Shown here in pieces: positions 38,042 to 47,021 of a stretch of DNA of 64,000 nucleotides; the first letter of the stretch is position 1, and every line of letters starts with the position of its first letter. The DNA lies in contig NZ_CP077683.1 of NCBI RefSeq assembly GCF_019063845.1, forward strand, positions 62,001-126,000, given 5' to 3'. The notes below the pieces were generated by a model. That model was not told where the DNA came from, searched no databases, and worked only from the letters and a program-made list of their open reading frames with translations. The translations under genes were made by a program, and so were the position numbers. The DNA comes from Geomonas subterranea (GTDB lineage Bacteria > Desulfobacterota > Desulfuromonadia > Geobacterales > Geobacteraceae).

Positions 38042-38776
38042 ATGATCAAGTTTGAAGGGGTCCACAAGTGGTTCAAAAAGCTTCACGTGCTTAACGGGAT
38101 CGATCTCCACGTCAAACAGGGGGAAGTGGTCGTGGTCTGCGGTCCGTCCGGGTCGGGCAAGTCCACCCTGATCCGCACCATCAACCAGTTGGAGCCGATC
38201 GAGGAGGGGACCCTGACCGTCGACGGCATGGACCTCAGGAGCAAGAAGACCGACCTCAACAAGCTGCGCGCCGAGGTGGGGTTCGTGTTCCAGCAGTTCA
38301 ACCTGTACCCGCACCTCTCGGTGATCGACAACATCACCCTGGCCCCGATCAAGATCCGCAAGACTCCGAAGAAGGAAGCGCAGGAGCAGGCCATGGAGCT
38401 GTTGGAGCGCGTAGGGCTCGCGGTGAAGCGCGACGCCTACCCGACCCAGCTCTCCGGCGGGCAGCAGCAGCGCGTCGCCATCGCACGTGCCCTGGCCATG
38501 AAGCCGCGCATCATGCTCTTCGACGAGCCGACCTCGGCGCTCGACCCCGAGATGATCGGCGAGGTGCTCGCGGTCATGCAGGACCTGGCCAGCACCGGTA
38601 TGACCATGGTCTGCGTCACCCACGAGATGGGTTTCGCGCGCGAGGTCTCCGACCGCGTGGTGTTCATGGATCACGGCGTGATCCTCGAGGAGGCCCAGCC
38701 GGAAGAGTTCTTCCGCAACCCGCAGCACGACCGGGCCAAGCAGTTCCTGAAGCAGCTTTTGTCGCCGATGCACTAG
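38042..38776 (+). CDS. gltL: Polar amino-acid ABC transporter ATPase (GltL/GlnQ type)
   Basis: The 244-residue ABC ATPase has Walker [11 protein letters not shown]-loop [14 protein letters not shown], signature LSGGQQQR, Walker [15 protein letters not shown] and switch His in VTHEMGFA. This is the length and pattern of GlnQ/GltL subunits that power import of glutamate, aspartate or glutamine. It is the first gene of a four-gene operon and directly follows the sigma-54 promoter. AAGGAG precedes the ATG. Substrate specificity cannot be read from this subunit. Confidence 0.95.
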   Translation: MIKFEGVHKWFKKLHVLNGIDLHVKQGEVVVVCGPSGSGKSTLIRTINQLEPIEEGTLTVDGMDLRSKKTDLNKLRAEVGFVFQQFNLYPHLSVIDNITLAPIKIRKTPKKEAQEQAMELLERVGLAVKRDAYPTQLSGGQQQRVAIARALAMKPRIMLFDEPTSALDPEMIGEVLAVMQDLASTGMTMVCVTHEMGFAREVSDRVVFMDHGVILEEAQPEEFFRNPQHDRAKQFLKQLLSPMH

Positions 38777-38867
38777 AGAACTTGTCCACCCTGGCCGCAC
38801 CGCGGGACGCGTTCCTGCCGTCGTGGCGCGGGTGCCTGGTAATACCGAACATCAAAAGGAGAATACT

Positions 38868-39689
38868 GTGAAAAGATTGGCTGCTGTTGTTATGGGGTTG
38901 GCCCTGTTTGGTTCTTTCGGTAAGGCGATGGCCGCGGCTCCCGCCGACACCCTTGCCGAAGTTAAGAAAAAAGGCGTCCTGGTTGCCGGTGTGAAGGATT
39001 CCCTCCCTCCTTTTGGTTACGTGGATGAGAAGAGCCGCGAGATCGTGGGCTACGACGTCGACTTCGTGAAGGCGATCGCCAAGAAGCTGGGCGTGAAGGT
39101 CGAGCTGAAGCCGGTCACCTCCGCTTCCCGCATGCCGCAGCTCACCGAGGGTAACATCGACATCATCGCCGCGACCATGACCAAGAACCCGGAGCGCGCC
39201 AAGCAGATCGGCTTCAGCCACACCTACTTCGCCACCGGCCAGAAGTTCATCACCGTGAAGGGTAAGGTGAAGAGCCTGAAGGACCTGGCAGGGAAGAAGA
39301 TCGGCACCGCCAAGGGCTCCACTTCCGAGCAGAACGTGAAGGCAGCCCTCCCGACCGCCACCGTGCTCTCCTTCGATGACTACCCGCAGGCGTTCCTGGC
39401 CCTGCAGCAGGGCAAGGTGCAGGCGGTGACCACCGACGAGGCGATCCTGGCCGGCATCCTGGCCAAGGCCCCCAACAAGGCCAAGTTCGAGATCCCGAAC
39501 GTCCAGATCTCCAACGAGCCGTACGGCCTCGGGATGAGGAAGGACGACGCCAAGTTCATCGCCTTCGTGAACAAGACCATCCTCGAGATGGAGAAGAGCG
39601 GCGAAGCCAAGAAGATCTTCGAGAAGTGGTTCGGCAAAGGCACCGACTTCGCGCTGAAGCGCACCTTCAAGATCGTAGCTGACAAGTAA
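38868..39689 (+). CDS. gltI: Glutamate/aspartate-type periplasmic binding protein
   Basis: The 273-residue SBP_bac_3 protein has a signal peptide (MKRLAAVVMGLALFGSFGKAMAA) and family landmarks: VKDSLPPFGYVDEKSREIVGYDVDFVKAIAKKLG, LTEGNIDIIAATMTKNPERAK, KGSTSEQNVK. The pattern is nearest to GltI/PEB1-type acidic amino-acid receptors. Start is a GTG with AAAAGGAGA upstream; the frame is open further left. It is the soluble partner of the ATPase and two permeases, and is similar in fold to the sensor domain of the 33874 kinase. Confidence 0.93.
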   Translation: MKRLAAVVMGLALFGSFGKAMAAAPADTLAEVKKKGVLVAGVKDSLPPFGYVDEKSREIVGYDVDFVKAIAKKLGVKVELKPVTSASRMPQLTEGNIDIIAATMTKNPERAKQIGFSHTYFATGQKFITVKGKVKSLKDLAGKKIGTAKGSTSEQNVKAALPTATVLSFDDYPQAFLALQQGKVQAVTTDEAILAGILAKAPNKAKFEIPNVQISNEPYGLGMRKDDAKFIAFVNKTILEMEKSGEAKKIFEKWFGKGTDFALKRTFKIVADK

Positions 39690-39870
39690 GAAATCAGGCA
39701 GGTCGAGGTCGGGGTTGAAAGATCATGGTCTCTCTCCCTGACCTTCGCCTCGCCTGTCGTTTAACAGTAAACCAGGTTGTTGCTGAGCTTTAGTAGAGAA
39801 AAGGGGCGTTAGCTGGTAGCCTTGGTCTCGATCTTCACCTCGGTCTCAATCTGCCTCTAAGGGGTTTCAC

Positions 39871-40575
39871 GTGCTAAAGTACACATTTGACTGGTCCATC
39901 GTCACCTCCGGCAAGTATTTCGAGTGGCTGGTATCAGGGCTCAAGGTCACCCTGGAGCTCTCCGCCGTCGGTATCGTCTGCGCCTTCATCCTGGGGCTTG
40001 TGATCGCCGTCCTGAAGATGAGCCACTACCGTCCCGTGCGCTGGATCGCCACCGCCTACCTGGAGTTTTTCCGGAACACCCCGCTGTTGGTCCAGATCTT
40101 CTTCTGGTACTTCGGCTCCTACAAGGTGCTCCCGGCGGCGGTGAACGAATGGCTTAACAGCACGAACTTCGAGTTCGCCGCGGCCGCCATCGCCCTCACC
40201 ATCTACACCTCGGCCTTCATCGCCGAGGACATCAGGTCGGGCATCCTCTCCATCCCGAAGGAGCAGATGGAGGCGGCCAGGAGCGCAGGCTTCTCCTATC
40301 TCCGTTCCATGCAGTACATCATCCTGCCGCAGGCGGTACGGATCACGATCCCGCCGCTGGTGAACCAGTTCCTGAACCTGGCCAAGAACTCCTCGCTCGC
40401 GATGAGCATCGGGGTCATGGAGCTCACCTACCAGGCGCGCCAGGTCGAGAGCTACACCTTCAAGGGGTTCGAGGCGTTCACCGCCGCCACCGTGGTCTAC
40501 CTCGGGCTTTCCGTGGTCATCACGGCGCTCATGGACCTGTACAACAAGAAGGTGCTCAACCCGCAGCGCGCCTAG
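39871..40575 (+). CDS. gltJ: Amino-acid ABC transporter permease (GltJ type)
   Basis: 234-residue inner-membrane permease of the HisM/GlnP type, with several transmembrane helices and the EAA-like loop IPKEQMEAARSAGFSYLRSMQYIILPQA that contacts the ATPase. YLEFFRNTPLLVQIFFWYFG is the family's N-terminal signature. It starts at a GTG with AAGGGG upstream. A 180-base gap with an imperfect GC-rich hairpin separates it from the binding-protein gene, which may allow higher expression of the latter. Confidence 0.94.
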   Translation: MLKYTFDWSIVTSGKYFEWLVSGLKVTLELSAVGIVCAFILGLVIAVLKMSHYRPVRWIATAYLEFFRNTPLLVQIFFWYFGSYKVLPAAVNEWLNSTNFEFAAAAIALTIYTSAFIAEDIRSGILSIPKEQMEAARSAGFSYLRSMQYIILPQAVRITIPPLVNQFLNLAKNSSLAMSIGVMELTYQARQVESYTFKGFEAFTAATVVYLGLSVVITALMDLYNKKVLNPQRA

Positions 40576-40634
40576 CGAGGCGCGCGGGTTCAGTAACGAG
40601 AACGGCGGATCTTACGCGGTAAACGGAGAGGAAA

Positions 40635-41336
40635 ATGGAAGAAGCACTCAACTTTCAGGTAATCATAGACAACTTCACCTACTTCATGATCGGGCGCTAC
40701 CCCAACGGGCCGCTGGGGGGGCTCGGGCTCACCATGTACCTCGCGGTGGTTTCCTGCGTCCTCTCCTTCTTCGGGGGGCTGATCCTGGGGCTTTTGAGCC
40801 TGTCGCGCTACGCGGTGATCCGGCACCCGGTGAACCTGTTCATCAACGCGGTGCGAGGCATTCCGCTGCTCATGGTGATCTTCTGGATGTACTTCCTGCT
40901 CCCGGCCCTGATGGGGAAGACGGTCCCCGAAGCCACCACGGTCATCATGGGTCTCACCATCTTCACCTCGGCCTACATGTCGCAGATCGTTCGCGCCGGC
41001 ATCCAGGGGATCCCCAAAGGGCAGACCGAGGCGGCCATCTCGACCGGCCTGAAGCCGTGGCAGGCGATGCTTTACATCGTGCTCCCGCAGGGGCTCAGAA
41101 ACATGATCCCGTCGTTTGTGAACCAGTTCGTGTCGCTCATCAAGGACACCTCGCTCGCCTTCATCGTCGGGGTTTCGGAGCTGACCCACGTCGGCACCCA
41201 GATCAACAACCGGACCATGGCCTTCCCGACCGAGATCTTCATCTTCATCGCGGCGGTCTACTTCGTTCTTTGCTTCGCCTTCACCAGTTTCTCGCGCTGG
41301 CTGGAGGGGAGGCTCGCCTGGAGAAAGTCCATGTAG
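40635..41336 (+). CDS. gltK: Amino-acid ABC transporter permease (GltK type)
   Basis: The 233-residue second permease has VRGIPLLMVIFWMYFLLPA and the ATPase-contact loop IPKGQTEAAISTGLKPWQAMLYIVLPQGLRNMIP. It pairs with the 39871 permease to form the heterodimeric channel. GAGAGGA lies before the ATG. It is the last gene of the transporter operon and is followed by a strong terminator. Confidence 0.94.
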   Translation: MEEALNFQVIIDNFTYFMIGRYPNGPLGGLGLTMYLAVVSCVLSFFGGLILGLLSLSRYAVIRHPVNLFINAVRGIPLLMVIFWMYFLLPALMGKTVPEATTVIMGLTIFTSAYMSQIVRAGIQGIPKGQTEAAISTGLKPWQAMLYIVLPQGLRNMIPSFVNQFVSLIKDTSLAFIVGVSELTHVGTQINNRTMAFPTEIFIFIAAVYFVLCFAFTSFSRWLEGRLAWRKSM

Positions 41337-41361
41337 GCTTTCGGGACGGGCAACAGCTTTC

Positions 41362-41400
41362 AAACGCCTTCCTCGGTGCTCCGAGGGGGGCGTTTTTTTT
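41362..41400 (+). terminator. Rho-independent terminator of the transporter operon
   Basis: AAACGCCTTCCTCGG and CCGAGGGGGGCGTTT pair around TGCT and run into eight T. Confidence 0.9.
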
Positions 41401-41454
41401 GTTCGGGGGCAGGGGATTAAAGAGGGGGATGGCAATGTGAAGGTTGTGGACGTT

Positions 41455-41703
41455 GCAGTTCCCCCCTCGCCCTCCGGGAGAGGGGCGGGGGTGAGGGCTC
41501 CGCGGGAAAGCGGCATCGTGCCATGTGCAACACCCCTCACCCGGCCTCCGGCCACCCTCTCCCAGAAGGAGAGGGGTTGAAAGGACAGGGGGAGAGGGGA
41601 TGAAAGGCAGAGGGAGAGGGGATGGACGGGGCTTGTAATCAGCGGGTGGCTCGCTTATCCTAGTGGTCTGTCGTGGGGGGCGAATGATTATTCGCCCCTA
41701 CAG
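41455..41703. repeat. GC-rich intergenic repeats including a REP palindrome
   Basis: 41460-41580 holds inverted copies of CCTC..CCTCCGGGAGAGGGG-like sequence (arms near 41461 and 41555), a type of dispersed repeat common in GC-rich genomes. 41677-41703 is the fourth copy of the GGGCGAATGATTATTCGCCC palindrome, with flanking CCTACA. No gene is supported between 41400 and 41758. Confidence 0.65.
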
Positions 41704-41711
41704 GTTTGAGG

Positions 41712-41730
41712 GCTGGCGTGACACGCCAGC
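41712..41730. repeat. Perfect 19-base hairpin GCTGGCGTG-A-CACGCCAGC
   Basis: Nine-base perfect arms around a single A lie 29 bases before the 41759 gene. It could be an operator or a leader hairpin; nothing decides. Confidence 0.6.
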
Positions 41731-41758
41731 TGAAATTGACTCGGGGGGAGGGACATTC

Positions 41759-42034
41759 ATGCAGGCTCAGGTCGTTTCGGTCCGGTACCGCATCCCGCTC
41801 ACGGAAAAACAGGCGCAGAAACTGCGGCGCACCTGGCCCAACGGCGATCCGTTTTATCCCTACGAGAAGATGGAGCGCTACCTCGAACCGCTCCTGGTCG
41901 AGGACCTCAACTGGCACCACTACTCGGGAAACTACCTCTACTTCACGGTGTACGGCGACGAGATCGAGGCGACGCTCGCGGACGCTCTCAAGGTGTTCGA
42001 GACCAGGCTGGCGCTTTTGGAGGGTAAAAAGTAA
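41759..42034 (+). CDS. Small conserved hypothetical protein
   Basis: This 91-residue protein (MQAQVVSVRYRIPLTEKQAQKL...WHHYSGNYLYFTVYGDEIEATLADALKVFETRL) has an alternating strand/helix pattern like a ferredoxin-like fold, with no signal peptide or membrane helix. I do not recognise the family. GGAGGG precedes the ATG by 8 bases. Its stop overlaps the start of the CAP-domain gene (TAATG), so the two are coupled. Confidence 0.75.
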   Translation: MQAQVVSVRYRIPLTEKQAQKLRRTWPNGDPFYPYEKMERYLEPLLVEDLNWHHYSGNYLYFTVYGDEIEATLADALKVFETRLALLEGKK

Positions 42035-42645
42035 TGAAAAATGCCGTCTGCTGTTTCCTGCTCTTCTTCTGCTGCGGCGTGGCCCACGCGGACTCCGGCA
42101 CCCTCGCGCAGCAGGTTCTCGCCGAGACCAACGTGGCGCGGCAGAACCCGCAGCGCTACGCGCAATACATCCGGGAGTTCAAACGGAGCTTCATCGGCAA
42201 GGGGTACCGGCTGCCGGGATCGCTGGACGTGGTGATGACTTCGGAAGGGAAGGGGGCGCTGGACGAGGCGGTGCGGTTCCTGGCGCGACAGCGCCCGCTG
42301 CCGGCGCTGTCGTGGTCGCCGGAACTGGCGAAAGCCGCCGACGAGCTGGTGCGGGAACAGACCGCTTCCGGGGAGACCGGTCACGGCGAGCGCGGGGACA
42401 TGAAGAAGAGGATCGAGAAGTACGGCTCCTGGCGCTCGAGCATCGGTGAGAACATAAGCTACGGACCGGACACCGCGAGGCAGGTGGTGATGGGGCTCAT
42501 CATCGACGACGGGGTGCCGGACCGGGGACACAGAAAGAACGTCTTCGACCGCTCCTTCACCACGGCGGGGATCGCCTGCGGCCCGCATCCGCTCTACCGC
42601 ACCATCTGCGTCACGGACTTCGCCGGCGGTTTCAAGGGGCGCTAA
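42034..42645 (+). CDS. Secreted CAP-domain (SCP/PR1-like) protein
   Basis: 203 residues. A signal peptide (MKNAVCCFLLFFCCGVAHA) is followed by a bacterial CAP domain: VLAETNVARQNPQRYAQYI, LSWSPELAKAADELVREQ, GETGHGERGDMKKRIEKYGSW, SIGENISYGPDTAR, DRGHRKNVFD. The conserved His and Glu residues of the CAP cavity are present. Bacterial CAP proteins are exported and their function is mostly unknown. Coupled to the small gene upstream; converges with the LuxR-type gene with a 4-base overlap. Confidence 0.88.
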   Translation: MKNAVCCFLLFFCCGVAHADSGTLAQQVLAETNVARQNPQRYAQYIREFKRSFIGKGYRLPGSLDVVMTSEGKGALDEAVRFLARQRPLPALSWSPELAKAADELVREQTASGETGHGERGDMKKRIEKYGSWRSSIGENISYGPDTARQVVMGLIIDDGVPDRGHRKNVFDRSFTTAGIACGPHPLYRTICVTDFAGGFKGR

Positions 42646-43313
42646 GCCGGCACCAGTTCTGCCCCGGCCGCCGGCGACCCGGCCGGGGGATCACCCCGGT
42701 TGACCAAAAGCGCGAGGCTCAGCCGGTTACCCGCGGGGAGCTTGCCGTAGATGGAGGTGAGGTGGGCCTTCACGGTGCGCTCCACGATCCCCATGTCCGC
42801 GGCGATCTCGAGGTTGGTCCGCCCCGCCGCCACAAGCTCGGCGACCCTGCGCTCGGTCGGGGTCAGGGGCCCCATGAGCCCGACGGTCTGCCGCTCCCCT
42901 CCCGCCGCCGTGCCTTTTTGCGCGGCTTCCATGATCAGCTGCTGGATCACCTGCTGTCCCAGCCACACCCCGCCGCCCGCTATGGCGCGCAGCGCCTCCA
43001 GAAGGTTGTCCCGGGCGATGTAGCTGTTGGCGTACCCCACGATCCCCACCTTGAGGAAGGCGAGCCCCTCCTCGGGTGCGGGGCGGTCCGAGAGGAGGAA
43101 GAGCCGGATCCCGGGGGCCGCGGCGCGCAGCTCGGCGCAGGCGGCCACGTCCACGAGATCGCGATGCAAAAGCACCAGATCGAACTCCCCGGAGGAGACC
43201 AGCCGCTTCAGTTCGCTCAGGGTGCGGGTCTCCTGGACCTGGTTCCCTTCCGCCACCAGGCCCTTCCACCGGCCCAACAATGCTACGTTTGCGCTTCCCA
43301 GCAGGATCAGCAT
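42642..43313 (-). CDS. LuxR-type regulator with a degenerate receiver
   Basis: The C-terminal 60 residues form a LuxR/NarL helix-turn-helix (LTPTERRVAELVAAGRTNLEIAADMGIVERTVKAHLTSIYGKL). The N-terminal 120 residues have the length and pattern of a receiver, but the first strand (LILLGSANVALL) lacks the acidic pair. The phospho-acceptor position reads LVLLHRDL, with His where Asp is expected. It is therefore probably not phosphorylated in the usual way. It is the third gene of the lapB-lapC operon (4 bases after lapC) and may regulate the adhesin or its operon. Confidence 0.82.
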   Translation of the reverse strand: MLILLGSANVALLGRWKGLVAEGNQVQETRTLSELKRLVSSGEFDLVLLHRDLVDVAACAELRAAAPGIRLFLLSDRPAPEEGLAFLKVGIVGYANSYIARDNLLEALRAIAGGGVWLGQQVIQQLIMEAAQKGTAAGGERQTVGLMGPLTPTERRVAELVAAGRTNLEIAADMGIVERTVKAHLTSIYGKLPAGNRLSLALLVNRGDPPAGSPAAGAELVPA

Positions 43314-43317
43314 GTAA

Positions 43318-44676
43318 TCACCTTTCGCGCAACGCCGAGTACTTCGCCTTGAGGATGGGTTTCAAGAGATAGGAAAGGATGGTGCGCTTGCCGGCCAGGA
43401 TGTCCACCGTGGCGACCATGCCGGGGATGATGGGGAGCGGCTTGTCCTTGGTCCCCAGGTAGTTGCGGTCGGTCCTCAGCGTGACGAGATAGTAGCTGTC
43501 CTTGGTCTTCTCGTCGGTCAGGCTGTCGGCGCCGATCTGCTCCAGCCGCGCCTCGAGCCCCCCGTAGATGGTGTAGTCGTAGGCGGTGAACTTGACCGTG
43601 GCCTTCTGGTTCGGCTTCAAAAACGCGATGTCGGCGGGCTTGATCTTCGCCTCGATGAGCAGGGTCCCCTCGGTCGGGACGATCTCGACGATGTTCATGC
43701 CGGGCTGGATGACCCCGCCGATGGTGTTGACCAGGATCCGGTTCACGGTGCCGTTCACCGGTGAGCGCACCAGGGTGCGGTCCAGCCGGTCCTTGAGCGC
43801 GAGCGACGAGGCCGTTTCCTCGCCGACCTGGGCCGCGACGTCGTTGTACTCCACCTTGGCCTTGTTGGCGAAGTTAAGCCTCAACTCCTTCATGGCGGAG
43901 TAGCTCTCGTCGATCTTCGACTGGATGCGCGGGATGGACTGCTTGATGGTCTCGATCTCCCCCTTCATCTCGCTCGCCTTGCGCTCCAGCTGCAAAAGTT
44001 CCATGTCCGACACGGCCCCCTTGGCGACCAGCGGCCGGGTGATGCTGATCTCCTTCTGGTACAGGGTGTAGGTCTGGTTCAGCTCGCGCAGCCGCGTGTT
44101 CAGCTCTCTCAGCTCCCCCTGGCGCTGGTCGATCTGGGACTGCTTCACCTCGAGGGAGTGCTTGAGTTCCGCCCGGCGCGACTCGAACAGGGCCCGTTCA
44201 CTGGAGGCGATGGAGGCCGGCACGTCGCTTGGGAGGGACAGGGTGCCGCTGCCGGCGGCCTCGGCGCGCAGACGGGCCGCCTTGGCCTTGTTGGCGCCGG
44301 ATTTCGCCTGGCTCTGCTCCAGCGAGGAGACGAAGCGGGTCTCGTCGATCTTCAAAAGGAGCTGCCCCTTCTTGACGGTGTCCCCCACCTTCACGTGCAG
44401 CTCGGAGAGTATCCCCCCCTCGAGGTTCTGGATCACCTGGACCTGGCTCGCCGGGATCACCTTCCCCTCGCCCCTCGTGGTCTGCTCCACCTCGGACACC
44501 GCGGCCCAGCCGATGAAGATGACAAAGAGCGCCAGCGTGGCCCAGAGTATGGCCCGCCCGCCGCGCGGGGACTGTACCAGTATCGAGGTCCTGATGTCGG
44601 TGACGTAGTCGACGTCGTCTTCGGGCATCCTGCGGAACACCCCGTTTCCCTTGTTCTTGACTGCTTTCATCTCCAC
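43318..44676 (-). CDS. lapC: Type I secretion membrane-fusion protein (LapC/HlyD family)
   Basis: 452 residues. A cytoplasmic tail and a single transmembrane helix (AILWATLALFVIFIGWAAV) are followed by a lipoyl-like motif (GEGKVIPASQVQVIQNLEGGILSELHVKVGDTVKKGQ), a long coiled-coil hairpin, and a beta-barrel region with RSPVNGTVNRILVNTIGGVIQPG. It bridges the inner-membrane ABC protein LapB and the TolC-like LapE. GTG start with GGAG upstream; 13 bases downstream of lapB. The family name rests on the surrounding Lap genes. Confidence 0.92.
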   Translation of the reverse strand: MEMKAVKNKGNGVFRRMPEDDVDYVTDIRTSILVQSPRGGRAILWATLALFVIFIGWAAVSEVEQTTRGEGKVIPASQVQVIQNLEGGILSELHVKVGDTVKKGQLLLKIDETRFVSSLEQSQAKSGANKAKAARLRAEAAGSGTLSLPSDVPASIASSERALFESRRAELKHSLEVKQSQIDQRQGELRELNTRLRELNQTYTLYQKEISITRPLVAKGAVSDMELLQLERKASEMKGEIETIKQSIPRIQSKIDESYSAMKELRLNFANKAKVEYNDVAAQVGEETASSLALKDRLDRTLVRSPVNGTVNRILVNTIGGVIQPGMNIVEIVPTEGTLLIEAKIKPADIAFLKPNQKATVKFTAYDYTIYGGLEARLEQIGADSLTDEKTKDSYYLVTLRTDRNYLGTKDKPLPIIPGMVATVDILAGKRTILSYLLKPILKAKYSALRER

Positions 44677-44689
44677 GTCGTGTTCTCCG

Positions 44690-46867
44690 CTAGATGTTCA
44701 GGTGCCCGCGCTGCAGCGCTTCCAGGACCGTCGCCTTGGGCCCGTCTGCGATGACGGTGCCGTTGTCGATTACGATGATGCGGTCCACAAGTTCCAAAAG
44801 CGAGGCGCGGTGCGTGATGAGGACCACGGTTTTTTCCTTCGCGTCCGCCGCGAGGTTGTTCTTGAGCCTCAGTTCCGCGCGGCTGTCCATGTTGCTGGTC
44901 GGCTCGTCCAGAACCAGGACTGGCGGGTCCAGGAGGAGCGCCCGCGCGATGGCCACGCACTGGCGCTGCCCGCCGGAGAGACCGCGGCCGAATTCCCCCA
45001 CTTCCATGTCGAACCCCATGGGGTGCTTCCTGACGAAATCGCCGACGCCGGCGGCTTCAGCCGCCCGCATGATGGCGTGGTCGTCGATGTCGGCGGCCCC
45101 CAGGGTGAGGTTCTCGCGCACGGTCCCCTTGAAGAGCGAGATGTCCTGCGGGACGTACCCCACGTAGTGCCTGAGCTCCGCCGGGTCGATCTGCCTCAGG
45201 TCGGTGTCGTCCATGGTGACCATGCCGCTGGCCGGCTCGAAGAGCCCCAGAAGGAGTTTCCCAAACGTGGTCTTGCCGGAGCCGATGGGGCCGATGACCC
45301 CCACCTTCTCGCCCGGGGCGATCAGCAGGGTGATGTTGTTGAGCGCGTTCACCGTCTGGCCGGGATAGGCGAAGGAGAGGGCCTTCACCCCGATCCCCCC
45401 CTTGAAGCGGGGGCGGTGCAGGAAGGTCTTGCCGGCCGGGCGCTCCACCGGGAGCTTCATGATGTCGTCCAGGGCGCGGTAGGCCTCCTTGGCGCGGTGG
45501 TAGCGGGTGGCGAGGTTGGCCACCTGGGCCACCGGCGCCACCACCTGCCGCGACAGGATCACCAGCGCCACCAGCCCCCCCTGGGTCAGCTCGCGCATGG
45601 CGATGGCGTAGACCCCGGCGACGACCAGGGCCACCACGGCAAGGTTCTGCACCAGGTACGAGACGTGGTTCACCGAGGAGGAAAGAAAGCGCGAGCGCGC
45701 GCTCCAGGTGGAGATGTAGCTGACCGCGTCCTCCCAGCTCCTCTGCACGTGGGACTCGGCCCCCAGCATCTTCACCGTCTCCAGCCCGGCAAGCCCCTCG
45801 ACCAGGATGGCGTTCTTCTGGCTCGAGGCGGCGAAGGTCTTCTCGACGGCCCGGCGCAGCGGCCCCTGGATGCAGGCCGAGTAGACGAGCATGAGCGCGA
45901 TGCTCACGAGGAAGATGGTGAGGATGGCGCCTCCGCCTATGTACCAGATCACCGCCAGCCCCAGGATCACGAAGGGGAGGTCGATGACGGCGGTGATGGA
46001 GAAGGAGGTGATGAAATCGAGGATGGTCTCGAATTCCCTCAGGTTGTTGGAGAAGGAGCCGATGGACTGCGGGCGCGCCTCCAGGCGCAGGTTCAGCACC
46101 CGCTGCAACAGCATCGACGAGATATGCAGGTTGGCCTTCTTGCCGGCCTCGTCCACGAAGTAGCCGCGCAGCCCCTGCATCAGCACCGAGAAGACGTAGA
46201 CCACCGTGACGCCGATGGAGAGGACCCAGAGGGTCTCGTAGGCGCTGTTGGGGATGACGCGGTCGTAGACGTTCAGGATATAGAAGGTGCTGACCAGGGC
46301 GAAGACGTTGATCAGGAAGGAGGCGATGAGGACGTCGCGGTAGATGCGCCAGGAGGATGTGATGGCGCTCCAGAACCAGTTCCCTTTGCCGTCGTCCTCG
46401 CGGGCCACGCTGGTCGACTTGCCGATGCGGTACCTGGGGCGGACGAAGATCGTGAATCCGGTGTAGAGCTTTTCCAGCTCGGCGCGGCTCACCGTCTTCT
46501 CGCCGGTCCCCGCCTCGGGAAGCAGGATCTTGAAACTGTCCGATTCCGGGAGCCGCTGCACCACCGCGCACGCCTGCCGGTTGTGCAACAGCAGGATGGC
46601 GGGGAGCTGCATCTGCCCGATCCGCTCCAGGGGGCGCTTCACCAGCCGGCAGGAGAGCCCGGCGCGCTCGGCGCAGCGGGGGAAAAGCTCCACCGTGACG
46701 CGGTTTTGCACCAGGGGGAGACCCGCGGTCACCCCCGTGCGCGAGGCCGGCAGCCCGTGCAGCTTGGCCACCAAAAGCAGCGAGTCGAGAAGGGGGTCGT
46801 CGTGACGGTCACTGTCCTCGCCAAGATTCCACTGTGTTTCAGGCTTACTGTTTTGAGTCTCTGGCAC
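44690..46867 (-). CDS. lapB: Type I secretion ABC transporter with C39-like domain (LapB)
   Basis: About 725 residues. An N-terminal C39-like domain (residues about 25-150) lacks the catalytic Cys (DSLLLVAKLHGLPASR in place of the CxxA motif). Such degenerate domains bind substrate in RTX/adhesin exporters and do not cleave it. Six transmembrane helices follow, then an ATPase with GPIGSGKTT, LSGGQRQ and VLVLDEPTSNMD. It exports the giant adhesin. The frame opens at a TTG (46873), but AGAGGA sits 6 bases before the GTG at 46867. It leads the lapB-lapC-luxR operon. Confidence 0.93.
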   Translation of the reverse strand: MPETQNSKPETQWNLGEDSDRHDDPLLDSLLLVAKLHGLPASRTGVTAGLPLVQNRVTVELFPRCAERAGLSCRLVKRPLERIGQMQLPAILLLHNRQACAVVQRLPESDSFKILLPEAGTGEKTVSRAELEKLYTGFTIFVRPRYRIGKSTSVAREDDGKGNWFWSAITSSWRIYRDVLIASFLINVFALVSTFYILNVYDRVIPNSAYETLWVLSIGVTVVYVFSVLMQGLRGYFVDEAGKKANLHISSMLLQRVLNLRLEARPQSIGSFSNNLREFETILDFITSFSITAVIDLPFVILGLAVIWYIGGGAILTIFLVSIALMLVYSACIQGPLRRAVEKTFAASSQKNAILVEGLAGLETVKMLGAESHVQRSWEDAVSYISTWSARSRFLSSSVNHVSYLVQNLAVVALVVAGVYAIAMRELTQGGLVALVILSRQVVAPVAQVANLATRYHRAKEAYRALDDIMKLPVERPAGKTFLHRPRFKGGIGVKALSFAYPGQTVNALNNITLLIAPGEKVGVIGPIGSGKTTFGKLLLGLFEPASGMVTMDDTDLRQIDPAELRHYVGYVPQDISLFKGTVRENLTLGAADIDDHAIMRAAEAAGVGDFVRKHPMGFDMEVGEFGRGLSGGQRQCVAIARALLLDPPVLVLDEPTSNMDSRAELRLKNNLAADAKEKTVVLITHRASLLELVDRIIVIDNGTVIADGPKATVLEALQRGHLNI

Positions 46868-47021
46868 GTCCAATCCTCTTAAATTCGGGGCAAGCGGTCA
46901 AAGAATGGGAAAGAGTCTAGCATAATACTTTTCACATTGGTGAATGTTTTGCGTTATACTTGCGCCTGTCGCGCTGTGTCAATGCTTTTATAAAGCCGGT
47001 TAATGCTTGGAGAGGACACTC

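Noticed and set aside
41455-41580. CRISPR-like repeats
   Set aside because: Only two inverted copies of a GC-rich sequence; no regular direct repeats or spacers, and no cas genes in the window.
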